From contig JAESIW010000109.1 of the NCBI GenBank assembly GCA_016802295.1, positions 826,044 to 890,043 of the forward strand: DNA of 64,000 bases. The letters run 5' to 3'. The translations under genes and the position numbers were made by a program. The notes under the pieces are model-generated. The model searched no databases. It had not been told where the DNA came from and saw nothing but the letters and a program-made list of their open reading frames with translations. Source of the DNA: Brachionus rotundiformis. Its lineage: Eukaryota; Rotifera; Eurotatoria; Ploima; Brachionidae. Positions 11,068 to 21,432 of the stretch are shown here, in pieces. Each line of letters begins with the position of its first letter. The first letter of the stretch is position 1.

Positions 11068-12027
11068 ATGAAAAAAACACAACTTGTCCTAATCGTTTTA
11101 GCTCTATTGACATCAATAGATACCAAGAACCTGTTCAATGAATTTCTCACAGATGACAACGAGCTGTCGCCGATAGAGACCAAGAAAACAAATGCCGAGC
11201 TAAAAGACAATTCCAAGCTGATTGTAAACATTCTTTACAGGGACAGGCCAGAAAAACCCAAGGGAGCCAAAAACCAAATAGTTTACTCCACAGTGATGAA
11301 CAATTCTGACCCATGTGGCAAAAATGTGTGCAAGTCCAACCAAGTGTGTGTGAACAGGAACAACAAAAAGTATGAATGTGTACAAAGACCCAAAAGGAGT
11401 AAAGTACAGGGCACCACCAAGACAACAAAAATGTCCACATCCAAGCGAATTTCACCGCTTGCGCCTGGTTGCACGGCTTTGGGACTCACAATGCTCAAAG
11501 TCAGTCTATACGAGTTTTTCGACAGCCTGAAAGCGGAGGAAAAGAGCCAAATAGACCGGATAAATTCCATAGAATTTTCTTGTCCAGAGCCTGTTTGTCG
11601 GCTCTTTTCCCAGCTCGACTTCAACCACAATCGAGCTCTTGACCGACTGGAATTGTCAAGAATAAGCGACTACTCTTCGGATGTGTGTATTGGCGATCTT
11701 GCCGGTACATGCGATCACAACTCGGACAATTTGGTCACTTTTGAGGAGTTTTGCTCTTGTTTCCAAGGCATTAAGTCAAAGTGCAGATACACAAGACTTC
11801 ACCAGGACATAAAAGACGTCTACATTCACCATTTAAACAGCTTTTTCTCAAATATTACACTATCACTCAAGTCCTACGCACCAATATGTGATGCCGATGG
11901 CTATTTTTTGCCAAATCAATGTGACAGTAAGGTTACTTGCTGGTGTGTGAGCAAAAATGGAGAGCCTATAGAGCACACTTTGAGCGATATTAATCAAACT
12001 CCCATAGATTGCAAGCTATTTACCTGA
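11068..12027 (+). CDS. Testican/SPARC-related secreted calcium-binding protein
   Basis: 319 residues, one exon. Residues 1-19 form a signal peptide (MKKTQLVLIVLALLTS). Residues 83-104 hold a four-Cys FOLN-like piece (DPCGKNVCKSNQVCV). An EC-type calcium-binding module follows (about 135-240), with two EF loops at 184-195 (DFNHNRALDRLE) and 216-227 (DHNSDNLVTFEE) and the paired Cys typical of SPARC EC domains. A thyroglobulin type-1 repeat ends the protein (about 272-319, with PICDADGYF and CWCV at 291-294). EC followed by Tyr-1 is the order in testicans (SPOCK), extracellular-matrix proteoglycan cores. A complete Kazal domain between FOLN and EC is missing, and the C-terminal acidic/glycosaminoglycan tail of vertebrate testicans is absent. 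SPOCK is the best family match; SMOC has a different module order. Confidence 0.85.
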   Translation: MKKTQLVLIVLALLTSIDTKNLFNEFLTDDNELSPIETKKTNAELKDNSKLIVNILYRDRPEKPKGAKNQIVYSTVMNNSDPCGKNVCKSNQVCVNRNNKKYECVQRPKRSKVQGTTKTTKMSTSKRISPLAPGCTALGLTMLKVSLYEFFDSLKAEEKSQIDRINSIEFSCPEPVCRLFSQLDFNHNRALDRLELSRISDYSSDVCIGDLAGTCDHNSDNLVTFEEFCSCFQGIKSKCRYTRLHQDIKDVYIHHLNSFFSNITLSLKSYAPICDADGYFLPNQCDSKVTCWCVSKNGEPIEHTLSDINQTPIDCKLFT

Positions 12028-13199
12028 ATTTTATTTAGTCATTTTTATTATTTAAAAATCATGATTGGATTTAATAAATTTCGAATTTGAAGTATTTTTT
12101 ATGTTTTAATTAATTTTATTCTGTTAATTTTGTTTTATTTTTTAATTTGAATGTATTTTTATTTAATAAACATTTACCTTAGAATTTTTTTTTATTTTAG
12201 TTAAATTAATAAAGATAGTTGTTCAAAATTTTTAATTAAAAATGTAGAGCTTAATTTTTGTGATCTAAAAGTTTATTAATTTAATGGCGTTTTAGTTTTA
12301 TAAATGCTGGAGACCTTAGACCTCATTAATTATTACCAGACCAAGTTTAAATTTGCTCCAAAATTGGTATAATTTATAAAGAAAAATCCGGTTGTTTTGG
12401 TAAAATCAGCATCTAGAGAGAAATATGTTTCCAATTTTGTCGGCTTATTCAAAAAATATTGAATAAAAGCTCTCATTAATATAATTCTTAGTTTTTGTCT
12501 AGAGGCAGTTTTGTTTAGTTTTAATTGAATTTTAGCCATTTGTCTTTTTAATTTGTTAAGAAATTTTTTGTTTTCTTCAAAAGTTTAGAGAAGCTTTAAG
12601 AAAATATGGAAGTCTTAGAACAGCCGAGCAATATTAACTTTTATTATTTAAAAGTTATATTTTCAATTATACAAAATCTTCAAAGATATCTTTATTTATT
12701 GTTAATAGATTTTGGAAAAAGAGAGCAAAATAAAAAAACATTTAAAAACAAAAATAAAGAATCAAATTTTCGTTTAAAAATCAAATAAATAAATAAAAAT
12801 ACTGTATTTAGATTTAATAATTTTCAAATCTAAATTAGAACTTAAACGAAGAATAAATGTTTCATTTTAGCTTATTAAATGAATAAATATAGTAAATAAT
12901 TAATAAAATTGAGGACAAAAGGGACATTACATCTGTCACTCATTAAAAGTTAAATTAAGCATCTAAAATTTCTTTTGTTTATTTAATGCTAGAGCGGTCA
13001 AGTATTGTAGTAAGGGACATATTTATTTTTATTTATCTTAACTATTTATTTATCTAAAAAAATTCGGATTTAATTTTTTAAAATAAAAATTTTATCACAC
13101 TAATTTATCTTTATTCAGATTCACAGATGGCCATTTTTAAGCTACATGAACATTTAAAATAAGATCTTTAATCTAAAAAAATTAAAATGATAAAAGATT
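12028..13199. other. AT-rich intergenic stretch
   Basis: Nothing recognisable. It begins with the 3' flank of the testican-like gene (AATAAA-like signals near 12074 and 12164). A 60-codon open stretch at 12606-12788 is low-complexity Lys/Asn-rich and not supported. Confidence 0.5.
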
Positions 13200-13421
13200 T
13201 CAGAAGCGATGACATACTCCCATCTTTTTGGTAGCGATTGGTTTGATTCTTTTTCGATTCTTTTTGGATTTGTGTAGATTTTTTCCGTGAAGAAATGTCG
13301 GGTCAGTTCGAGTCCTAAAATGACAGTTTTCTTTGCAAAGCTTAGCTAAAATGCACCAAGTGATTGGTTCGGTGACCTGTGCGGCATTTTTCCTTGGTAA
13401 ACATCCAGAATTAATACCCAT
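13200..13421 (-). CDS. Unrecognised small open frame, doubtful
   Basis: 73 codons from an ATG at 13421, Lys/Arg-rich at the end (HKSKKNRKRIKP). The stretch is less AT-rich than its surroundings, which is why it is listed. An overlapping plus-strand open frame (13351-13740) is highly hydrophobic, and neither shows a known domain. One of the two may be a relic of a gene or transposon. Confidence 0.2.
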   Translation of the reverse strand: MGINSGCLPRKNAAQVTEPITWCILAKLCKENCHFRTRTDPTFLHGKNLHKSKKNRKRIKPIATKKMGVCHRF

Positions 13422-14013
13422 AGATTTGGTAAATTTTTTAACTAGCTTTAAAGCTGATTATGGATTATGGATTATGTTGGTAATTCTAACTTTTCAAAAT
13501 TTGTCTGGATTATTCCCATTTTTGTTTTTAAATTGCTGCTTCTTTGCTTATTTTCCTCAGCTAATTTTGTCATATTGCCATAATTTTAACTTTCTTCTAT
13601 CAGGTACCCTTTTTAACTTTCTAATCTTTCTTCATACTCAAATTTCGGGAATGATGAACCATTTTTCCTTAGCTTGTATTTCGAATATTGTTTGCCCCAT
13701 GGATGGTAAATTAAAAATCAAGGCAGGAACATTCGAATAAAGATTTAATGATGGCCATAAACCATTCTTGTCTTTTACTGACCAAAATTCACATAAAAAA
13801 GCCAAAAAATCTACATCACTACATTTTTGCTACTAGAATCCAAAAATATAAAAAGAAAAATTTGATGGTAATGAAAATATTGTCAAATTAATTAAAAAAT
13901 TGATTAAGCATAGAAAAATAAGTTTTATTATAATTAAATAATTTTAAAATTAAATTGTTGTGTCCCATTTCAAAAAATTTGGTAAGGCAATTATTTATAA
14001 AAAATAAATAATA

Positions 14014-14418
14014 TTAAAATTTATCAAATCTTTGATTCTTTTCAAGTGGACTATTACGCAATTTATCAATTGTGTCAAAATAATATCCAAAAATATTTAA
14101 TAATTTTAGAAGATAATTTTTGAATAATTGGTTTACATTTTTTAGAATTGAACAAAAAATTGCATTGTCTTTTAAACATGGAATTTCTAGATCTTTATTT
14201 TGAATAAATAAAACAAAATCAGTAAACAAAATATCAGATGAACAAAAAAATTGATAAAGAATAGAAAAATTTCTTTTAGAATTGTGATTGATTTTTTTAG
14301 TGATATCTTTTTTGTCAACATGATTATTCAATCCATATGGATTTTTTAGACATTTGAAGTATTCATGTTTATTAGATCTTTTGTATGTGTTTAGATTTTT
14401 AAAATCTAACACAAACAC
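14014..14418 (-). CDS. Unrecognised open frame, possibly an exon of a secreted protein, doubtful
   Basis: About 134 codons open on the minus strand, extending upstream to about 14450 without an ATG. The upstream part is hydrophobic (FIVVNCIINLSFVFVLDF), like a signal peptide, and the rest is Asn/Lys/Phe-rich with scattered Cys. It is arranged head-to-head with the Cys-rich gene at 14519, whose TATA box sits at its would-be start. No domain recognised; AT-rich composition alone could produce such a frame. Confidence 0.25.
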   Translation of the reverse strand: MFVLDFKNLNTYKRSNKHEYFKCLKNPYGLNNHVDKKDITKKINHNSKRNFSILYQFFCSSDILFTDFVLFIQNKDLEIPCLKDNAIFCSILKNVNQLFKNYLLKLLNIFGYYFDTIDKLRNSPLEKNQRFDKF

Positions 14419-14448
14419 AAATGATAAATTAATGATGCAATTGACTAC

Positions 14449-14455
14449 TATAAAA
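14449..14455 (+). promoter_or_regulatory. TATA box of the small Cys-rich gene
   Basis: TATAAAA, 64 nt upstream of the ATG at 14519. This allows a start site near 14480 and a leader of about 40 nt. Confidence 0.6.
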
Positions 14456-14518
14456 TGAGCTTATTGATAAATTTTTTCTCATTCAATAATTTTTAGTTAA
14501 TTCATTAATTTTTCCAAA

Positions 14519-14689
14519 ATGGGTTCCAGATCATCAAGATGCAATGAATGCTGTGTTTGTACACCAGTCTACGAGCCAGTTTGCGCCCCTGTTTGTGCGC
14601 CAGTTTGTGATCCATGTCCACCAAAGCGGTCCTGCTGCAGACGTTCCAAAAAGTGCTGCTGCTGTACCCCTGTTCAATATTACTATTAG
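14519..14689 (+). CDS. Small Cys/Pro-rich protein, 56 residues
   Basis: Starts with MGSRSSRCNECCVC, then three imperfect repeats of the form PVCAPVC/PVYEPVC (about 18-34), then Pro and basic residues and a Cys run (KKCCCC) before a Tyr-rich end (PVQYYY). There are 16 Cys in 56 residues and no signal peptide. The composition resembles keratin-associated, cornified-envelope-like or other structural Cys-rich proteins, and metal binding is also possible; no family is assigned. A TATA box lies 64 nt upstream. A decayed copy of its last codons and 3' flank is found at 15345-15435. Confidence 0.7.
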   Translation: MGSRSSRCNECCVCTPVYEPVCAPVCAPVCDPCPPKRSCCRRSKKCCCCTPVQYYY

Positions 14690-14984
14690 CATGATACCTT
14701 AAAGATGTAAATAAAATAACATTTATCTAAACCTTTTTTAAAAATAAATAAAACCAAGATACTAATCTACAATCTTTTATTTAATGATAACAATATTTAA
14801 GCTACGGCGGGTTTTCTCACCAAACGAAAATCAATCCAGGAGTCGCTGTCGCACAGCGACCCATTGAGTGCGAAATGCTCTAGTTGGTTGATTCTCGTCA
14901 GTTGTCTGACAATTCTGGTGTGGTACCCTCGTATGCCCTTCTCTAGACCAGATTGTAGCAATTAACTTAAGTTAAACCATCAAT

Positions 14985-15315
14985 TATCTTAAAATATTTG
15001 ACTAGATCCTCTCTGGCCCAGAGTGGTGAGTCCCAACTTCTCTAGCCTCTTCTCATATGAAAAATGCTTAAGTGATTTGACCATGACTTGAAAGATAACT
15101 GTCCTAGTACCATATTTGCTCTTTTTTAAGTGCCTAAGACTGAGCCTTGAGGCACACCACTTAATACTTCTAGCCATTCTTGATCAACGCCCTGTGTAAG
15201 ACTTTGTCAAAGGCGTTGGAAAAAATTCATGATTACCATTATCTAAGCAAGCTTTGATTGAGAGCCTCCGTAACTGGTTCGATTGTCTCTAGCAAATTGG
15301 CTAAATATGATTTAT
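14985..15315 (-). mobile_element. LINE reverse transcriptase fragment with internal deletion
   Basis: Minus strand, 15315 to 15180: NLLETIEPVTEALNQSLL and AFDKVLHRAL, the start of the RT palm ('..FSKAFDRV.H..LL'). Then 15177 to 14989: VKSLKHFSYEKRLEKLGLTTLGQR, the far C-terminal part. The central catalytic region is missing. The NLLET..IVTEAL motif is shared with the longer element at 41165-42475. Confidence 0.75.
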
Positions 15316-15344
15316 CAAAACAAAACCATGTTATTCCCTTGCCG

Positions 15345-15435
15345 CCATGTTACCCTGTTCAATAATACCATTAGCATGATCGGTAAAAACCTTATTTATC
15401 ATTAAATAATGCCAAAACAAAAATCTGCAATCCTT
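15345..15435 (+). pseudogene. Decayed duplicate of the 3' end of the Cys-rich gene
   Basis: The stretch reading CCCTGTTCAATAATACC then ATTAGCATGAT matches the last codons, stop and 3' flank of the gene ending at 14689. Similarity continues into the following AATAAA-rich flank. In the gene's frame it reads CYPVQ, stop, YH, stop. Only the end is present; the LINE relic at 14985-15315 lies where the rest would be. Confidence 0.5.
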
Positions 15436-18344
15436 TTTTTATTTTTTAAAATAAATAAAATTATAAGATTTTAATTAGAGTTAATAATAAATGATAAATT
15501 AAGTAGAAATAACAATTATTTTCTTTTTTAAACTTAATTTTAAACCAGGCCCGACTAATTTTAATTATTTTGGCATATTGGGAGTTGTTAAGTTTTGTTC
15601 TTATGGTTATAAATTTTCGCGAAATTTATTTATAATATTTTTTTTTATAAAGAATTCTACAAATTGCCTCTAATCACACGGTTAAGTTGGAAAATAATTC
15701 TATAGAATTATAATTGGAGCTTGAGTTTTTAAGATATTTTTCACGAATAATTTTTTATTAAAACGCTATATCAAAAAATCTTTTCAAATTTTTTATTGTT
15801 TTGTTGAAAATATTTTTCTCAAGGATTTTTAGTATTTTTGTCAACCTATAAATTTTTCATCAGATTTTACTTTTAAAATTTCTAAAATTCTAAATTTTAA
15901 ATTAAAATTAACTAAATATCTAGAGATAATGCTAAGTTGACTATTTTTCAATTATCTAATTAATAAACTCGAATTTAAAATAGTTTTCATTTATTTAAAC
16001 CTCATTGCCAAGGTTTTAAAAGAAAAATTAGTATTTTAAAATTAATTAATAACAAGTTAAGCATGTTACTGGGAAACTTGGAAAAGCGTCGGTAAATTCC
16101 TTTAACTTTTTTCTACAACAAGCATAATAAATTTCATATTTAAATTTAGAAAAAAAATTTTAGTATTTTTTTATAATTTCTTATCTATTCAAATAGGCAA
16201 TTATTTTTCAAACATTTCTCTTAATTTGAGCCTAAAAAAGAGAGCCATTTTTTAAAATAATTTAAGCAATGATTATAAATTTATGTAATTTGTCTATTAT
16301 TAAAACCGAATAGATTTTATTTATAATAAATCTTTATTCATAAAATTATTAAACAGAAATTCAATCAATAAAAATAGCTTTAGACTTTGAGGCCTTGGGT
16401 AAGTTTTCTAGAATAATTCCCATTTTTGGAAAGTGGTTCGCGGCCATCTTAGCAACATTTTGGCCAACAATGCTTGAATTTAAGGTTTACTTTAGTCTAA
16501 CCAACAACATGAGCTTTTTGCCTTTTAAATTAGCTCCATAATTAGAATAATATTTTATTTTTAAATAAAATTAACATATGAACAGTGTTTTGGAGTTTTT
16601 TTCTCTTTTTTTTTACCTTCAAGTCAATAATTAAAAAAGTAATCGAAGTATAAATGAGAGTTTTATTGCTTTGAGGCTTTGTTTTAATAGATCTATTAAT
16701 TAGGTGTTCGATTTAGCCCTGAGATTATGTTAAAATTCAAGATCCTCTAAAAAGTCCATAATTAATTATTCACTATCCGAATGGTTAATTTTTTTTTTTA
16801 ATTTTAGAAAATAAATTAGATTTTGGCAAAAAATCAAGGCTTTATAAGATTAAACTTCAAAGTCTTCAAACATAAAAATAATCTAATGAAGATCATATCT
16901 TTTTTTATTTTTTTGACATTAATGTCACCAAGAATGGCAATTTCCAAGTGCATTTATCTTTTTTATATAATTTTTATTTTTTTTAAATTTGTTTTTCAAA
17001 TTCATGATATGAGATGGGATCAAAAAAATAATTAATTTGGTAAGCCCAGGTTTAAAAATAGGTGTGCTTGTTAATATAATAATAACGCTGCTTATTTTAG
17101 TTAATAGTTTTGATCAAGGACTCATACTCATTTAAATTTTTGCATAATTTGGTTCATTATTTCAAGCTTTGGTATTTTAGAATCCAGAAGGAGCTCTATT
17201 GGCAAAAAAAGATAAACTTTTGATTAAATATTTATTTAGGGACATTTTGAAATAAATTAAATGTCAAATTTGAAAAATTTTTTTGTTGAATTAAACTGAA
17301 TTAAGCACCTAGAGTTGTAAAATAGAGATAAAATTTTATTAAGTGATATGAATTTTTTCTAAAATGTTGGTAAGAGAAAGCAAGAACGCTTAGCAACTGA
17401 ACTGATCGAGACAAAATTATGCAAGCCAAATTATAAACGCTTCAGATGCCATTTGTCAAATTTTACCAAGCGTTTAAATTAAAGATACATTACACTTTTT
17501 AACCATTTAGCTAGATTTTTTTGTCTTTTCATTTAATGATAAGGAATTTTTTAATTAAATTTAAGTCACCATAAAAAAGTGTTAAACGGGCTTTGAGAAT
17601 GTAAAATGTGAAATGTTGGCTCATTTTTATCACGTGAAACACGTGACCAATCTGGCAATTATAATAATCATCTAATGTATATGCTAATTTAGCAAAAAAA
17701 TTTAAAAAAAAAAAGTAAAAAAATCAATTTTTTAAGTTTATTTTCAATTTTTATTAATTGGCTGTGAATTAATTTTTCTTATATATATTTTTAATTTTAT
17801 TTTTTATGATTTTGAAAAAAATTTATCTTTAAATTATTTTTCATTTTAGGCTTTTTTTCCATTTTGGTAGACTTTTTTCAGCATGCATTTATAATATCTG
17901 GCAAATAGTTTGGACACAGCACGGAGGCCGTCTGATACCAGTCCCACTGAGCCCAAGTACACATCTAATTTTGTCTCATTTGACTCTCACTCAACAAAAT
18001 TTTGACACATCTTTGTCTAAATAAAGCTCCATGATGAGACCATTGACTTAAGTCATCTATGAATCATCAAAGTACTGTTAAAGTGTTGAGTGTGCTTTTC
18101 TCTCTACGACACCTCTCTCAATTAAGAAAAAAATTATGTTCAAAATGAAAGATAGAAAATTTATATAATAAAATAAAAATATAAAAATTTAAATTTAACT
18201 AAATTTGATGAATGTAATAGGAAAAAATGCACAGGGGTGCAGCTGATTAGGACTAATTGCGCAATTGTTCGCCAATGTTCTATGCCCTTGTGCCAATGCT
18301 AGGCAACATTTCTACATATTTTCCAACTTGAAAATATTTTTTAG
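15436..18344. other. AT-rich intergenic stretch and upstream region of the CNC gene
   Basis: No gene supported. The DNA is very AT-rich up to about 17870, then a GC-richer block (17880-18110 and 18225-18320) lies within 500 nt of the CNC bZIP start and is a plausible promoter. A TTTTTTAG acceptor directly abuts the ATG at 18345, pointing to a 5' leader intron or trans-splicing. Confidence 0.45.
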
Positions 18345-20710
18345 ATGAGAAATCCCAAAAAGCACTTTTTCGAGACTGTACTTCGGCTCACACTGCTGGC
18401 AAGCGTACTTCGGCAAACAAGCATAGATCCATTTATTAGCCACAACCACATAGCTAAGCACGCCTTGTACAATAGCTCCAAGCCCTACTTGGACGAGATT
18501 GCTCTGTCCAATCGGTTGAGCTATTTGGTCGCGCCGGCCTCCCTGCTTGTGCCCAATCCGTCCCAGAAAGACTTGCTCACTCTGTTACACGACAACTCTT
18601 TCAGCAAAGAGGTGCCATACTTAAAACCAATCTAATCTTTATTTAGACTATTTTTTAGGAAATTATTTTAGGACATAGAAATGGACATTGATTTGCAGAC
18701 CATACTTGAGCAGGACATTGACTTGGGCATGCGGCCGTCGAGCACCAGCCATCAGAACAGGTCCAAGCAGGTGGAGTTTTACAAGGAGTCGCAGAAAAAC
18801 GCGGACATACTGGCCACCACGGACCTGTTCGAGCAGAACCGCATTCCCGAGGGCTGCAAGGTCATTGTAGAAGAGGACACTGGCGAGTTTTTCATCATGC
18901 TGATGCCCAACGAGTCCAACAAGACAGAGCATGCGCACCAGCAGCCCAATGTGGCCGAGTTTGCGCGCAATTTGCCGCTAAACTCGAGCACCAACTCGAC
19001 ACCCGAGTTCCTCACTCAATTGTCCATAAACACCGAGCTGGAAAAGCTGAACGAAAACCTGGCCATCAATTCGACCAATCTGGACGACACGCTGACCAAT
19101 CTGGACTCGGAAAACCTGCTCGACGAGAACTGGATCAACCAGCTTCTTGTCGAATCGGACGACAAGGCCGAGTCGTCCCCGTTTGACCAGATCCAGATAA
19201 ACGATGACAAAATGCTCTCCAAGCTGAACGACAATCAAACCTTTGTGCTCAGTCCGCCCTTTGTCGGTGCCAACTATCTTGCCAATGACACCATCTACAA
19301 CGACACGGCACAATTCGAGACCATGCTTGACCAAGCCATTTTGGTGCACGAAAAGGACGCTGACCAACGCAGCAAAGAGTTCAACATGAGCACCCTCATT
19401 AACCTCATGGACAACAACCACAAAATGAACCAAATAAATGTCACTTTCAAATCTCTGGGCGTATCTAACCAAACGCTCACTAGCGACTATGACAATGCAA
19501 AAATTATACAAAATAATTTGCCAAATGATATTGAATTTAAAGTTAGTTTATTTAAATAAAATAAAATTAATTTTTTTTTTTTTTTTTATTTTCGTTTATA
19601 AAATTATGTAATTTTATTTAGTTGTGTGATGACTCAGCGAAAAAAAAAACGAAGAAAAAAATAAAAATTTTTTTCTCTTCTTCCAATTTTGCCTATCTTA
19701 GGCCCATTAGAAATTGAGAAAAAAAAATGCTGAGTCATTTGATAAATATATTATCTAATATTATTTGTAAAAAAATTAATAAATATGTTTTTAAATTTTG
19801 AATAGAGAGAGGCAATAGAGAGTGAACCTCGAGCAACATTGAAGTATAATGCCAGTGCGTCAAGCAGTCTGTCCAGTGTACAATCATCAGCATTGAGCGG
19901 ATTCATCCACAACCACACATATTTGTCCACAAGCAATTCAGAAGAGGACTCGCTGATCAACCATCCATACTCGTACAAGAACAAGCTCAAGAAGATGCTC
20001 AAAAATTCGAGCAAGTCGGATGGAGAGCGAAGCGAGAAGCACGCGTCACGTGACCAGCAACTGTTGAGAGAGAACAGCATCGGGCTGAGCCTGAGCCAAA
20101 TAGTGGAGACGAGCGCGGACGAGTTTAATGACTTGATCCGGGACAAGGCGCTCAATAGCGATCAAATAATAATAGCCAAGGACATCAGACGCCGCGGCAA
20201 GAACAAGGTGGCCGCGCAGATATGCCGCAAGCGCAAGCTGGACTCAATTGACTCCCTCAAGGACAGTGTGACCAGACTGGAGCAAAAAAAATCCGTTCTG
20301 TGCGCCGAGACTGCCAATTTGCAGCAAGAGGTGACTTTAATTTAGTCCTAAAGTGGTAATTGATTTAAAAAATAAAAATCTTTCTATCCAAGATAAGAGA
20401 GGCGACTGCCAAGTTTAACAAGTTGTACCAGGAGGCCATGGGCGGCTCGTTCAATGCCACTGATCCGACCATAGTCTCCATCAATAACTTAAAAGAGCAG
20501 CTGAATACCAGAGAGGTGCAGACCAGTGAAATTAAGTCATATGAAACAGATGACTCGAATCAGAGGGATTTGGACAGGTCGTTTGAGGACAATGAGAGTG
20601 ATGATGAGGAAGATGATGACAGCGATTTGTATGATGATGATGAAAAGGATTCGAGTCTCATTTTGGAGCTTCAAGATACCGGTTATTCAAAAAAAATGAG
20701 AAAATTTTAA
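18345..20710 (+). CDS. NFE2L: CNC-family bZIP transcription factor (NFE2L/NRF/cnc), four exons
   Basis: Exons 18345-18611, 18672-19541, 19806-20330 and 20393-20710, all phase 0, give 659 residues. The N-terminus (MRNPKKHFFETVLRLTLLAS) resembles the hydrophobic NHB1 segment that anchors NRF1 in the ER. Residues 104-108 are DIDLG and 158-161 DTGE (EEDTGEF), placed like the weak DLG and strong ETGE KEAP1-binding motifs of the NRF2 Neh2 domain. A CNC motif (SLSQIVETSADEFNDL) precedes the basic region at 505-524 (DIRRRGKNKVAAQ.CRKRKL). The leucine zipper crosses intron 3 (LQQE|IREATAKF). The C-terminus is unusually acidic. CNC proteins dimerise with small MAFs at antioxidant response elements and drive oxidative-stress or proteasome genes. 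Two such elements lie in intron 2. The ATG at 18345 directly follows a splice acceptor. Confidence 0.92.
19629..19639 (-). promoter_or_regulatory. NF-E2/ARE (CNC-MAF) site in intron 2
   Basis: ATGACTCAGCG, which on the minus strand is CGCTGAGTCAT. It fits the NF-E2 consensus YGCTGASTCAY at all positions and also contains the AP-1 core TGACTCA. Lies in the second intron of the CNC bZIP gene. Confidence 0.55.
19728..19738 (+). promoter_or_regulatory. Second NF-E2/ARE site in intron 2, opposite orientation
   Basis: TGCTGAGTCAT, again a perfect YGCTGASTCAY match, about 90 nt from the first and inverted relative to it. The shared core allows the intron RNA to fold as a hairpin, so an RNA-level role is an alternative reading. 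Confidence 0.55.
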
Positions 20711-20790
20711 TTTCTAAAAATTGGTGGTGTATAAATTTTAGTTTATTTTGAAATTTTATTTATTTTTTTTTGTTCCATTCTAGCACAGAG

Positions 20791-20994
20791 ATGTTGGCAA
20801 GAGTACTTGCCACACTGTGTTGGTTAGTGTTAATAATTAAGGAAGTTTTTTTGTTGGTTTTTTTTCTCCTTTTTTGGTTTTTTCTATTTGTTTTAAAGTT
20901 TGTTTATTTATTAGTAGAAGCCGAATTATTTGTTAAATTTTTTTCTTCTGGATTAGACTTTGGTTTAGAGAAAAATCCCAAAATAGTGTGTTGA
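20791..20994 (+). CDS. Very hydrophobic small open frame, doubtful
   Basis: 67 codons from an ATG after a possible acceptor (CCATTCTAG). A Leu/Phe/Val-rich stretch (about 8-50) would form one or two membrane helices. T-rich DNA alone produces such frames, no family is recognised, and it may be 3' flank of the CNC gene. Confidence 0.2.
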   Translation: MLARVLATLCWLVLIIKEVFLLVFFLLFWFFLFVLKFVYLLVEAELFVKFFSSGLDFGLEKNPKIVC

Positions 20995-21039
20995 CTATTT
21001 TATGTATATAAATAAATAAATTAAAAAAAATGTCTTCTT

Positions 21040-21432
21040 ATTTTTGTTTTGACCACTGCATAATCAACCCCTAACAAAATTCCAATCATCAAGCCTTCTT
21101 TTGAAGCGATTCACATTTGGAACAGCAACAGCACTATTTGGTAATTTGTTCTACCTATATTTACCACTCTTTTCACCAAAAAATTGGATCTTTGGAGACA
21201 TTTTGCCTTTCATGCTGTAGTGCTTTATTTTTTCTTCTCAGATTGCATCTTCTTGATTCATCTTCTTAAGTTTGAAAATCTCATAGCCATTAATTATCTT
21301 AAAAAAATTGGATCAAGTCATCTCGGGTCCATCTTGCTTGAAAGCCTCACAATTCCAGCTTGGTTAATCTCTCTTTATATGCCAAATTTTGAATCTCAGT
21401 ACAGTAAAAAAACAGCTCAATTTGCTGAATAA
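21040..21432 (-). mobile_element. LINE reverse transcriptase C-terminal fragment
   Basis: Minus-strand frames give NFFKIINGYEIFKLKK and, further on, NKLPNSAVAVPNVNRFKRRL followed by DDWN. The second part matches the end of LINE ORF2 proteins ('W..LP..VV.A.SVN.FK..LD'). Stops interrupt it; the upstream RT is missing. Confidence 0.7.

Noticed and set aside
13290..13320. tRNA-like B-box (CAGTTCGAGTCC)
   Set aside because: The flanking bases do not form a T-stem (only one of the first pairs matches) and no A-box or acceptor stem is found upstream.
18978..19511. 177-codon minus-strand open stretch across CNC exon 2
   Set aside because: Antisense shadow of the CNC coding exon; no domain of its own.
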